Part shown: piece after piece, positions 35,493-46,846 of the stretch
Numbering within the stretch: the stretch's first letter is position 1
Layout of the letters: every line of letters starts with the position of its first letter
Origin: Absidia repens
Taxonomy: Eukaryota > Mucoromycota > Mucoromycetes > Mucorales > Cunninghamellaceae
Assembly (NCBI GenBank): GCA_002105175.1
Contig: MCGE01000004.1
Span: 1,736,001-1,800,000, forward strand
DNA: 64,000 nucleotides
Direction of reading: 5' to 3'
The notes under the pieces: model-generated
Database searches by the model: none
Seen by the model: the letters and a program-made list of their open reading frames with translations, nothing else
Told to the model about the DNA's origin: nothing
Program-made: the position numbers and the translations under genes

Positions 35493-36863
35493 ATGACCGA
35501 CTTAGCCCTTGTTTCGCTCCTTGACAATGACTTGTACAAGTTTACGATGCAACATGCTGTACTACAACATTATAAAGATGCTCAAGTCACCTATCAATTC
35601 ACCAATAGAGAAAAGAACTTACACTTAAACGCAGAGGCGGTAGACTGGCTTACTAAACAAGTCCAAGGTAAGTCAAAAAATAAAAAGTATTTAAACAGTC
35701 AAGATTTGTGTGTATTCACACTATTTTGTCCAACTTAGGTATGGCCAATCTCACACTGACAGAAGAAGAGCAAGCATATCTATCGCAATTGTCGTTTTTC
35801 GATTCAGCATATGTCGATTATTTGGTGGACTTTCGGTATCAACCTTCCGAACACGTCAAGATCAAGTTTGATAGTGCCACTGGTGACTTGGACCTAGAAA
35901 TATCTGGCCTTTGGCATGAAACCATATTATATGAAGTACCCTTGTTGGCTCTTATCTCTGAATCTTACTTCCGGTACGTAGATCGAGACTGGAACTATGA
36001 TGATCAACCGGAGCGTGCACAGCTCAAGGCAAAGCGGTTATTGGATGCGGGCTGCGTCTTCTCGGAATTTGGAACACGACGCCGCAGGGATTTCAAAACA
36101 CACGATATTGTTATGTCTGCTCTCACTTTGGAATATAAAACATACCAAGACCAATGCAAAGAAGGTGGCGTCACTCCCGTGGGTGCCTTATCTGGTACAA
36201 GTAATGTCCATTTAGCAAGAAAGTATAACGTGACCCCTATTGGTACTGTTGGTAAGTTGAATATGCATACTCGCGTGATAAAATGTAGTAAATTAACCGA
36301 CTCTTTAAACATATTTAGCGCATGAATTCTTTATGGCTCTGTCATCATTGGAAGGTGTCGAAGGGGCCAACCGAAAGACATTGGAGAAATGGTACGATAC
36401 TTACCACGGTGCTCTTGGTATAGCTTTGACCGATACATTTACTACCCCAGTATTTTTGAAGGACTTTGGACATGATTTGGCGAACAAGTATATTGGTGTG
36501 CGTCAAGATTCTGGTAGTCCTAGTGACTTTATTCCATTGATGGTAGATCATTACAAATCATTAGGTATCGATCCTCAAACAAAAGTGATTGTCTTCTCTG
36601 ATTCTCTTGATGTTGATCGTGCGATTAACTTGTTGGCTCTCTCCAAGAAACATGGTATCAAGGCGAGTTTTGGTATTGGCACGTCTTTCACCAACGATTA
36701 TCAAAAGCTCAGCAATCCATCAGAAAAAAGTAAGCCTTTGAATATCGTTATCAAGATCAAGGAATGCAATGGAAAACGGGTGATCAAGCTCAGTGACGAT
36801 GTTTTGAAACATAGCGCTGATATGACGACAGTGGCTGAATTTAAGCGACAATTAGGTTTATAG
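35493..36863 (+). CDS. NPT1: Nicotinate phosphoribosyltransferase
   Basis: Three exons (35493-35667, 35739-36251 and 36319-36863) give 410 residues, the usual fungal length. The start fits family members (LLDNDLYKFTMQHAVLQHY). The catalytic and substrate-binding motifs are present: FGTRRRRDFKTHD, the GGVTPVGALSGTSNVHLARK segment, AHEFFMALSS, and the phosphoribosyl-binding VRQDSGSPSDF. It converts nicotinic acid, PRPP and ATP into nicotinate mononucleotide, the entry step of the Preiss-Handler salvage route to NAD, in cytosol or nucleus. AATAAAAATG at about 36919 is a likely poly(A) signal. Confidence 0.96.
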
Positions 36864-37186
36864 TTGATTTATTAGTCTTTTTATTATGTATATATCTATA
36901 TATATATATATTTAGCGAAATAAAAATGATTGATTATCATATGTTTTTTTATTATTATTGAATTTGGGTTTGTGTGCGGGTTTGCGTGCCTGGATATTGT
37001 GTGATCTCGGGAAAATGTCTGAATTTTGTTATGCTGAAAGCGGTGATTGAAAGTGGTCTCCTTTTTTTTTTTTTTTGCCTTTTTACTTTTGGATATATTT
37101 TCTTTTATCTTACTTTCTTTCTCTCTCTTTCCCTCTTACTTTTTATTCCCTTTACTTGTAGTTACATTCACTTATTTTCAGTTGTT

Positions 37187-39407
37187 ATGATTATTTTGAA
37201 ATACAATGCCCTATCTGTAGAGGATTTATTCTCTGTTGAACGTGTAAGTTGCACCGAAAAAAAAAAAAAAAAAACTAGATCAAAAAACTGCTTTATGGTC
37301 ATTGCTTGAGACACTGACAGCCCTTCATTATTACTTTATAGCAATTATTACGTTGGCTCGACCACAAGGAAAACAATGTTGGTTTAGACTTTGATGTGTT
37401 GACACTTGGACGAACTGACATTTATGGTCATCTACTTGGAATTTTTACACGACTGGGTTGTACGGATACGCTGAATATCACTCATTCCGATTTGCTTGAT
37501 TTTTTTATTGACGTCGATGCCGCATATCTCAATGCACCTTACCATTCCTTTTATCATGCTGTTGATATTGTTTTTATGATATATTATTTATTGAATGAAC
37601 TTGGAGCAAAAGCGTATATATCACCGTTGGATATTACCGCTCTTCTGATTGCTGGTCTTTGCCACGATATTGGTCACGTAAGTCAATTTATTATTTTTAT
37701 ATGAACCTGATACTCCTCCTGGACATTAAGGAGCTAATTTGGATCAAAATGGGAATAGACGACATGTTATCTAACCAAACATTTTCATTTATGTATTAGC
37801 CTGGATATAACAATGTTTATCAAACCAACTTTGGGACTGCCCTTGCCAAGAAATACAGCAATATCTCTGTCCTGGAGGCCCTCTCCTCTGAAATGACTCA
37901 ATCTCTGATTCTCGGCAAACATATCAATATCGTGAACGCTTTGGTGCCTGAATATAATAGGAATGAATGGCTGGACAAGATTGGAACTATGATTATGTAC
38001 ACGGATATGGTTCATCATTATACACTTCAAGAGCAAGCCGGTTTACTTGAAGATCACTTTTATCGATCCGGTCTGGAACATCAATCATTCGCTATATCTT
38101 GCCAATCTTCATCTACCACCGTCTTTACAAACGAAAAATCACCTTGTGGACAAGGAAATGATGACTATTTTTCTCGATTGGAATCTCATCCACCACCTTA
38201 TGCTCTCTCAACCTCCTCTTCCCAATGGTCATCTCATTTCAATAACGGTGGGTTTGCATTCTCACCTCAATGCTATTATCCGGCTACACCAGAAGACGAC
38301 GACGATGACGACGAGTCAAACACAACAGATTCGTCCACCAGTATCACAACATCAACAAACGATACCGACTCCAAAAATAATACCAGCAAAAATACCAACA
38401 TTTCATTGGATGATCGTCAACGCCTACAACTCTCTGCCATTTTATTACATGCCGCCGATATCAGTAACACAGTTCGACCGTGGAATATCTCCAAACAATG
38501 GTCCGATCTCATTGTTCAAGAATTCTTTCACCAAGGTGATATTGAAAAAGAACATGGTATGTCCGTCTCCCCTGGCATGGATCGTGATTTATCCACTCAG
38601 CCTGATATCAGTCTTACCTTTGGTGATTTAGTGGTAAAGCCTTATTTTGAAGCTTTGACAAACTTACTACCTGGGGCCCAAGTACTTTTGGATGTTTTGG
38701 AATGCAATCGGGCGGAATGGATTAAAATCAAGCATAGTCAAGGTTATGATGTGGATATCTGCAATGGAAATGACAACGATGATGGACTTTTACAATCCCT
38801 GCAACAACAGCATCAATACCAATGTCAGTACCAACAGCAACAGCAACAGCAACAACAACGTCAGTTTCCAAGCAGCCTTTTACCTATTCCAGAAACAACA
38901 ATTCAGCCTCCTATCGAACGCCGAGTCAGTGTGGCTGCCGGTACATTAGTGATACCTGAAAATGTGGGATACAGCAGTAATGGATCTATACGGTGCAGGA
39001 CAAGCCCACGAAGTCAATCCTTTGCTATGGAAAGATCAAGTTTATCAAGAAAACTTAGCTATGGGCCAATACCGTAAGTAAAATTAAACAGAATCGGATG
39101 TCATTTTAATATCACTTTAATGATTGTGATGATTTACTTCTGTTATAGACAACGACGATCGACTACATTACCAAGTAAAGTGGGACTTGCATCAGCACCT
39201 ATTGACTCTTTGACATGTTCACCCTTATCCCCTACTCCCTCCTCAGCATCATCATTACCCGTCAAAAAACAGCAATATAGTAGCAATAGTAGCCTCATTT
39301 ATATCTCATTGAATTTTTTATTTTTTATACTTTTATACCTCTCCACCAATTACCCTATATTATCCTTTGTATATATGATTGTCACCACTTCGTATCTGAT
39401 TTTTTAG
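37187..39407 (+). CDS. Class I 3',5'-cyclic-nucleotide phosphodiesterase
   Basis: Four exons (37187-37243, 37342-37677, 37800-39073 and 39149-39407) give 641 residues. The metal-site motifs are present: HSFYHAVD (87-94), CHDIGHPGYNN (126-136) and HAADISNTVRPW. The catalytic domain is split by a disordered insert of about 95 residues, rich in Asp, Ser and Thr, just before HAADIS. Two features are odd: the usual ENHH after SVLE is replaced by ALSS, and the invariant purine-clamp glutamine region reads ISLTFGDLVV, with Ser apparently in its place. The C-terminus is a Gln-rich tail and then a hydrophobic, read-through-like end (from about 39298) that may be a tail anchor or 3' UTR. It probably lowers cAMP opposite the PKA pathway; the neighbouring RGS gene fits signalling. 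Confidence 0.88.
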
Positions 39408-39497
39408 AAATAAACAAAACTTATTATACATACACATGACTGCATTGCCACGTTATAAGAAAACATTTATTCTTGTTGCTTGTGTTACTTTAGTATA

Positions 39498-39499
<2 letters not shown>

Positions 39500-39541
<42 letters not shown>

Positions 39542-39559
39542 ATGAACCATATTTCTCCG

Positions 39560-39591
<32 letters not shown>
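39500..39591. repeat. Two long poly-T tracts (40 and 30 bp) in the RGS promoter
   Basis: T runs at 39500-39539 and 39562-39591 with 22 bp between them, 115-205 bp upstream of the RGS start codon. They are the longest homopolymers in the window and would exclude nucleosomes; translated, they give a false poly-Phe frame. Confidence 0.9.
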
Positions 39592-39592
<1 letters not shown>

Positions 39593-39705
39593 TCACATAT
39601 TTTTCATTGTGCGCTGATTCATTTCTCTGTCTCTCTCTAGTTTTCTTCTTTTTTTCTTTTCTTTTTGTATTATCTTTATACCCATTTTTTTCGTTCTATA
39701 CAGCC

Positions 39706-40353
39706 ATGACATTGACCATTGAATGTTTATTGCATGACACTTCCTCGGATTCCTTTCAAGCATTCTCGGCCTACTTAAAACAGCAGTACTCGACAGAAAA
39801 TCTCGTATTTTGGCTTGCAGTAGAACAATACAAAAGAGACTATGCAGCAATGATGACAGACAGCCATAATGACGATATCAAGGACTCATTCAACAAGCTG
39901 GCTCAACAATGTATGGCGATAGTATATACTCATGTTCAATCCAATTCTTGTCTTGAAATCAACATTCCCTGTGACATGCGCCATTCTATCCTGAACAAGG
40001 TGTCGGAGGACGGGGATGAAGTATGTGATTATCACCCTGATCTATTTATCCCTGCATCTGAAGCCGTGTTGGAACTGATGCGCTCGAATTCATTTCTTCC
40101 TTGGCTTGGTCAATGGGATCCCTCAATGTTACCAACCCCACCCCTATCGGATACCGATTTCTCCTCATCTTCCTTATCATCAGCATCATCATCTTCGTTA
40201 TCAACTAGTCATCGAACTTATCCTCACAGGGCGTCATCATCATTTTCAACCCTAAAATCGTCGTTCTCTTCCCCGGATGGCTGGGATATTGTCTCATCTT
40301 CTTCACCTCGACTCAGTATCTCTTCTTTTCGATCAACAAACGATACCGTACTG

Positions 40354-40385
<32 letters not shown>

Positions 40386-40539
40386 GCGCCAACGTCGTGT
40401 AGGTGGCCTCAACTATCAAACTATGTTGAAACGAATGAAAGACTGTTTTGTTAATGTCTCATCTAGAACACAGATTGCTATCCGGCGATCTTCCCTTACT
40501 TGGCCCTCAACTAGTAATAAAAATCATGATTCCTTTTAG
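39706..40539 (+). CDS. RGS-domain regulator of G-protein signalling
   Basis: A single exon with 277 residues. ATG 39706 was chosen over upstream starts in the same frame because those would translate the two T runs as poly-Phe, and because the RGS homology begins at once: LLHDTSSDSFQAFSAYLKQQ, ENLVFWLAVEQYK. It continues through about residue 140 with INIPCDMRHSILNKV and a DLFIPASEAVLELMRSNSFLPWL end. RGS domains speed up GTP hydrolysis by G-alpha subunits. The C-terminal half is a Ser-rich disordered tail with a run of about eleven His (about residues 217-227). No membrane segment or DEP domain is seen. It lies just downstream of the PDE gene on the same strand. Confidence 0.9.
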
Positions 40540-41196
40540 TCCCATCCTCTCCCCCCCCCTTGACTTTAATATTAGTACCATATACATTTCCCCTTTTTTG
40601 TAGAATATCCTTATTATATATACCCTTTGTCTTTTCTCCTCTTATGATTTGCTTTAATAAAAATGGGATTTTCCTTCATCATTGCCTTCATCATCAATTT
40701 TTTTTTTAATATTTGCCTTTTATTTGGACATGATAAGAATCATGTACCGTAAAAATGCTCCATTTCAAATAAGGTTATTGTCTCCCTATTTCAATGAGCC
40801 ATACCATATCCATTCTGTTCTCCACTGACCTATCGTAGACCTTTCTTTGAGGAGTCTAGATGAAATAGTCTAGTCATTCCGTTCATCTGTTACCGCTATG
40901 AATATCTATTTATGAGCACTTTTTTTTTTTTTACTCCCCTTATCCTCATCCAACATAGAGTATTTTGACATTTTATTTATTGTATATATTCATCACCTCG
41001 CATAATCCCCACCCTTTCTAACATTATAAAACATCACACCGTGCTGAACGCGTCTTTTCTACTTCCTCTAAAAAAATCAAAAAAAAAAACAACCAACAGC
41101 CAATGCAATTTAAACTTATATTGTACCAAATAAGAAAATAAATAAATCATGAGTATTTTATTAAAAAAGAAAATTCTATCAAACTGATCCACTATT
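40540..41196. other. Convergent spacer between RGS and cytochrome c peroxidase genes
   Basis: Two 3' ends face each other. A C run (about 40550-40558) and AATAAAAAT (about 40655) follow the RGS stop. On the minus strand AATAAA-type signals lie between about 41135 and 41165. Nothing else is seen. Confidence 0.5.
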
Positions 41197-42715
41197 CTAA
41201 GCATCTACAGGTTCAAATTTGTACACCTTTTCGTCCCCCTTGAAAGGCACACCCAGTTCAATAAGTTTTCCAAAAGCCTTTGCAAAGTCCTTGAAGAATT
41301 TGTCTTGATCCTTGGCATACAATTCAAAATATTTGCGAAATTCCTTGTCATTGAACATGGCAATTTCGGCAGGCAGCATCATCACACTAGGATTGCTCTA
41401 CAGACGAGAGTATAACCGGGAAAGGAAAATCAGTAGCCCCCCTTTGTTATTTCCCTCTAAACCACTCCCCTCCTCATTTTCATATTTGTATACCTTGTCA
41501 ACCCACTGCCAGCCACCATTCTCCAGATCCTTTTTAACCCATTGTCGTTCGCTGATAACCTTGTAGTATTCATTTGAGAAGAGGGTGGGTTGTTCAGACC
41601 AAGGACCATCAAAACCAGAACGATCAGGGTGGCACCGCCCTAAAGCATGAGCACCCGTCAGTGCAACAATTTCCTGATCGTCAAAGCCCATGCGGTAAAA
41701 TATGTCTCGGATATGATTTTCCTTCTTGGTGGCATCAGGTAAAAGACCATCGCGAGCGCAGCTTTCGGCGTTTAAACCATCCGTTCGACCTTTTTTTAAG
41801 CATACATAAAACTGGTGAGTTGGGTATCGAATGGTTGTTATTTTTTTTTAACTTACCTGGTCTCCAAGAAATGGAAGGTCCACCAAGTTCTTGGATAGCG
41901 CATACACCCGCCAGGGTCCACAAATCACCATAGCTGATTCCAGGGTATTTTGCTTTGATGGGTTCCAAGAGATCACGGGCAATCTTCAAGCCATTGTTAG
42001 CTCCATGTGACGCTTCAGGTTCGAATCCTACCGTTTTTTTTTTTGTTAATAATGTATAAAGGGATCATCAGTTCACTTGCACCTTCCTTTTTGGGGTTTA
42101 TTGAAGGCACCCTCATTTTGTTTTTTGCATATCGACTTACGCATGGACGCACTGTTACTGCCACCAGTTTTTGTTTCCACGTCGTAGGTGCCAGAAGCAT
42201 GCCAAGCCAAACGTAGTAAAACAGGACCATATGAGCCGTCATCGTAACTATGATTGACAAAAATTGAAACACTGTGGAGTTAGCCACCAAACAAATATAC
42301 TATTATTTCTTTTGCTATTGTACTTACTCATTGTTTTCAAGAATAGCAGAAATATCCTTGTAAACTTGTTCATAGTCAACAGGTTCACTATTTACCTTTT
42401 TTGCCGTGCCAAACAGGTTGGGGTTTTGTCGATAATAATAATGACCAGCGCCGCCGAGAGCTGTCAATCCTGTAGAAGTTGTAAAGTTAAAAGAAAATAG
42501 ATTAGCTACTTGATTTTACTTTTTATGGAATTATACTTTGATTTACCAACAAATAACATGATATTGGAGCCACCTTCCCTCGATTGATGAGTGGAGTAAG
42601 GTCGCTTCATGGGTTGCAGAGAAGCACGAAAAGAAGAAGTGCTTAGAGTAGTGACAGCACCACTTAAACCCGGTCCGTTAGGTTTTATACGAGTAGCCAA
42701 GCAACGGAAGGCCAT
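41197..42715 (-). CDS. CCP1: Cytochrome c peroxidase, mitochondrial
   Basis: Six exons on the minus strand: 42715-42547, 42469-42328, 42247-42141, 42027-41857, 41789-41494 and 41397-41197. They give 361 residues, the same length as the yeast precursor. The N-terminal 50 or so residues are basic and Ser/Thr-rich, fitting a mitochondrial presequence, and a short hydrophobic segment follows. Active-site residues are in place: distal Arg116, Trp119 and His120 in [10 protein letters not shown], proximal His in LTGAHALGR (about 244) and the radical-site Trp in GFDGPW (about 260). It reduces hydrogen peroxide using cytochrome c in the intermembrane space. Confidence 0.96.
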
Positions 42716-45599
42716 TATGAGACTTAATGCAAGTAATAAGGAAAAAAGAGTAGGGGTGGAGTACGGTAAGTTGTGAGTAACAAAAGGAAGGAACAGAGGT
42801 CAACCAAAAAATGTCGAGAACACCGAAAATGGAATCAAATCTCCGACACCCAAATCATCCAATGGGACGACCCCCAGGCACACAAATTAAAAAAAGGAAA
42901 AAGGATTATATGAATTGAAACATTTCCAAAACTGCAAGGAACAAAAAAAAAAAAAGACATATTGGGCATCAGAGGGGTTGTTGTTGAATGGTGACTTTTG
43001 ATGAGATGGGATTAGACACTCACCATATTTCACACTTTAGTGAGCGACACCTTGACGGGAGGCTTTTTTGTGTGCGTAGCGGGAGGGCGGGGGTAAAATT
43101 CAATATGGGTGTTGAATCTATAGTATTGATACCTACGCCATTTTGTACTTTGGTGGCATCTCCTCAAAGATTCAGTAATTTTTTCTTATTAGTATGCCAT
43201 ACGTAATAAAACAATGAACTGATATACACAGTACTCAAGTCAAGCGAAGACTATAATATTGTATAGTGGAAATTACACTGGGGACATGGCCTAGGTTCAT
43301 TTATTTGATTGATAGAGCAACAATAACGGCATTTCTCACTTTCATATGGGTCACAGGATGATTAACTAACAAAAAGGGATGCTTTATTGAAGTATATTGA
43401 TGGGCACTAAACTAAATACGAGAAGTTCATTTTCACAAGAGATCTAATGAAAGGATCTAATGGGGGTAGTATGTGAGAGGCTGATTTGGAGACTAAACGG
43501 AATTCTGAGTAATAGCCAGCTCTAATCTAAAAAAATGTTCGCAGAAGGTATATAATATACTGAACATGGACATATGAAGGCTGGAGGGACATTTGCTATT
43601 GAAGCACCAAAACGTCTATACTAATTTAAAAAGGCGATGGTACAAAGGGTTCTATTGTACGAGGCAAGAAAGAGATATTAGGGTCGGTGACAGTTTTCAT
43701 TGAAGTATGTAAAAAAAAAAAAAGACATATTTTATTGAGATGTTGATACAAACCATGACACACTAACAATAAACTGAGCTAATGAAGAGTCCAAAAAGCC
43801 AACTAATGATGCACTAAATCCTAGATCCAAAATGAAAGGGTTTCCCCATGCACCTTGTAATCCCTGAGCTGAAACCCCTTCTAAACTAGTTCTGACACTA
43901 ATCTAACTCCATCTAAACCTTGAAAAGGTTACAATTTTGAAAAAAAAAGATGAAGGAAAAGAAAAAAAAAAGAGAGTGGCCGAAAAAATAAATTGGGCTA
44001 AATCAAAATTCACGTGGGCGGGATTTAAAATGTTGTTTTGTCGTGGCTCTAGTGAGAATGGGTTGGGAATTTTTAAGAAACGTCCATGGTTATGAATAAG
44101 AAATAAGCCGGGATGGACACTTTGAAAAGTAAGCAGTGATGGGAGCATAAAAATGTATCAAGTGAAGAGCATCGGAAATTTTGAGGAGAAAGCACTTATT
44201 AAATCAGCATCGACTTAAACTGGATCTTCTCACGCACATATACGCACTTGAAGATACCGGAAGATGCCTTTCTCTTGTTCAAAGCTATAAACTAAAAAAA
44301 AAAAAAGCCAAAATCCAATGGAAAGAGGTTTGTGGCAATCTGGATAAAAATACCAAGAGAGTAAACCTATGAGATAATGAAGATAGTATGTTCACCATAG
44401 AGGGAAAAGTATATGCGTCAACATACATTTCATAACATGATACAAGCAAGGGCGAAAAAAAGGTGATTTCAGCATGTCCAACCTTTTTATTTCACTTATC
44501 AATTTGAAAGGGCCATCTGTCATCTAACTAATAAATTTGGCTAAAGAATTGTATTGTTGAGTGAATAATACATTGTTGGATTAAGACCGCGAGCGGTTCC
44601 TGATGATACTAAAAAAAGAAAGGCGCACATTCTCACAGATCACATGCTTCATATAGACAGGCACTAAGTTCGCCACTAAATACTATATATATATATATAT
44701 GACTGCCAATCAAATTTAATCATATACTGTAAACAAGGGTGGGGAGAATGCTATAGCAAATTTGTCGGCTGGTTTTTAAAATCGTCCCTCCAAAAATTGG
44801 TCGTCACGCCATAAAAAATTTTTCAATTGGGTATTTAAGCCTTGCAGTTCTCGATAAATAACCTTGTTTTTTATTTAATTTTTATCCATCCTCCTTTAAC
44901 AAAAATGGGATATTAATTTCATAGGTAATTTGAAAAACATTGATATGTATATACAAGATATTGGCTTTTTTGCTTTTGGGGATGAAATATCAAAGAACAT
45001 AGAGTCAAGCACTGACTGTATGTACCAAAAAGGTGCATACTTGATGCTAAGTGTTTTTGCTGATAAAAGAAAAAAGTCATTATCAAGTATTTCTTGTATT
45101 TTATACCGGATTGAATTCTTATATCTTTCGTATTTTTAGTTTATCATATAGATCTGAAATCGTGTGGCCAGGCTTGTAGTAATAGTTATAATGTTTAGAA
45201 TATAGTAATAATGTATAATATTTAATGAATAAAATAGTTATTTACCAAAAAAAAAAAAAAAAAAAAAAGCTGTTGATTCTAATCAAATGCTACATCACTA
45301 GTATAGCATATAACTTGTGATAATTGGAAATACAGAGAAACCTATTGAGGAAGGACAGCATGCAGCCTGTGATAGATGACAAAAAAAAAAAGCGAGTCGT
45401 TGTATTGGGGGACATCATACAATTCATGATTTTTTTTTTTGATTTTTTTATGGGACAGTTAACAGTTTGTGACCATCGTAATAATTTGTATTGAGAGCAA
45501 AGAGTGCTTTATTGATGATATTGCCAAAATAAATAAATAAATACAGTACAGAACCATATCGTCTAAACACTAAATAAATCTATAATAAGCCTAACTAAA
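42716..45599. other. Long spacer with a dispersed element copy
   Basis: Nothing is supported as a gene. It holds the CCP1 promoter side, dispersed element copy 5 (43200-44050), several A runs, and an A tract at 45246-45268 directly preceded by an AATAAA box. Frames at 42988-43206, 43903-44148, 44181-44372 and 44930-45139 have no known domain. Confidence 0.5.
43200..44050 (-). repeat. Dispersed element copy 5 (minus orientation)
   Basis: On the minus strand the order of blocks matches copies 3 and 4: ATCCCGCCCACGTG (44029-44014), a pyrimidine tract, AGATTAGTGTCAGAACTAG, CTCAGGGATTACAAGG, the core GGGGAAACCCTTTCATTTTG (43845-43826), AATAAAATATGTC (43735-43723) and then 3' units each carrying CTTCAATA (near 43705, 43600 and 43390), spaced roughly 105-215 bp. 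Confidence 0.8.
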
Positions 45600-46688
45600 C
45601 TAGAATGGCACTTCAACCCCGAGATGTTCTTCTTCGGCCTTCTTGAGCATGAGTCCAGCAATGGCGCTGTCTTGAACACTGATACCAACACTTTTAAAAA
45701 GAGAAATGCCTTGACTATCGTGTTCGATTTGTTGTTGTTTCATAATGATAGTCCCGAGTTCAGTCCATTGCTCTGACTTTGATGATTTGACCAATTCACC
45801 TGCCTCGTGCCCACAAGCTTCGATGGAATCCACCAGGATATTCGTCGCGCGTTTAATAGTATCCGAATCTACTTCATGCATGTCCATTCGGTAAGAGCCC
45901 ACACAGTTGACATGAACGCCAGGAGAAAGCCATTGACCAAAGAGCACCGGTTGAGTAGCGTTGGTACAAGTACATACAACCTGCGCTTGGCGAACAGCCG
46001 TTTCCAATGTATCATCGTTGTTGCCCACTCCCTTGAAAGTACGTGTCGGATATCTTTCTTGCATAAGCTTCACTAAAGCATCCCTTCTTTCTTGACCCCG
46101 GTTCCAAATTGTCACGTGTTCGATACTAGGTCGTGCTGCAATCACCATGTCAATATGCGATGCTCCCTGTGCCCCGGCACCGAAGATCACCAAATTCTTT
46201 GCATTGGGATCGGCAAAATACCGGGTCGCTACACCCGAGCCTGAGAAGAAGAATAATCGAAGAGTAAAACATGTTAGTACCAAAAAAAAAAAGGTTAGAG
46301 AAGGGTTGTTTGTTTTACCGGCAGCAGTACGGACAGCAGTAAGAGCAGCAGCGTTCATGACAGCTTGTACGCTTCCTGTAGTTTCGTCCAAAACCAAAAT
46401 AGAAGCTGGTAGACCTCCTTTTCCATCGTTTTTAGGTACACTAACCACCTTTATAGAAGTTGTTTCTTGAAGTCTTGATGGCATAAAGAGAGCATAATGA
46501 TTGTCTGTGTGGACACCAATGCGTTGGGGAGCTTGAGCGACGTGTGTATCACCCGATTGATGAGCTTCCGTGTAGGTTTTGAAAGTTACCGCCATAAGGT
46601 CCATGACTTGATTGGCAGCCTGTTCATTCCCTTGATGCAGTATGCGGTCAATGTCATTTGAAGAAAGTATACGGATGGAATCAGCCAT
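45600..46688 (-). CDS. Ornithine cyclodeaminase/mu-crystallin family NAD(P)-dependent enzyme
   Basis: Two exons (46688-46319 and 46240-45600) give 336 residues. The family features are there: the dinucleotide-binding loop VIFGAGAQGASHIDM, the preceding MNAAALTAVRTAAGSGVATRYF, and the acidic LVDSIEACGHEAGEL segment. Family members act as ornithine cyclodeaminase, ketimine reductase or alanine dehydrogenase; the substrate here cannot be told. The 78-nt intron (46318-46241) has normal GT-AG ends but is stop-free and a multiple of three, so retention would insert 26 residues without breaking the frame. ATG 46688 was chosen because upstream residues in frame are A-run translation. It diverges from the TRIC gene with a 158-bp shared promoter. 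Confidence 0.92.
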   Translation of the reverse strand: MADSIRILSSNDIDRILHQGNEQAANQVMDLMAVTFKTYTEAHQSGDTHVAQAPQRIGVHTDNHYALFMPSRLQETTSIKVVSVPKNDGKGGLPASILVLDETTGSVQAVMNAAALTAVRTAAGKTNNPSLTFFFLVLTCFTLRLFFFSGSGVATRYFADPNAKNLVIFGAGAQGASHIDMVIAARPSIEHVTIWNRGQERRDALVKLMQERYPTRTFKGVGNNDDTLETAVRQAQVVCTCTNATQPVLFGQWLSPGVHVNCVGSYRMDMHEVDSDTIKRATNILVDSIEACGHEAGELVKSSKSEQWTELGTIIMKQQQIEHDSQGISLFKSVGISVQDSAIAGLMLKKAEEEHLGVEVPF

Positions 46689-46846
46689 AATAAAAATACA
46701 AAGGGTACTAAAAAAAAAAAAGGAAAAAAAGAAAAAACTAAACCCCACACGGAACAAATTTGTTCAACAAATATACAAACGCCGACAGAAACTATTTAGT
46801 GCCTTTTTTTCCCCTGCCTGTCTTTTTTTCCCCTCTCTTTCAAACA
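46689..46846. promoter_or_regulatory. Short divergent promoter (OCD family gene and TRIC gene)
   Basis: Only 158 bp separate the two start codons. The region is A-rich on the OCD side and pyrimidine-rich (TTTTTTCCCC repeated) on the TRIC side; each would be a pyrimidine-rich leader on its own coding strand. Confidence 0.65.

Noticed and set aside
39436..39705. Extended N-terminus of the RGS protein with long poly-Phe
   Set aside because: It is the translation of two T runs; the RGS domain starts directly after ATG 39706.
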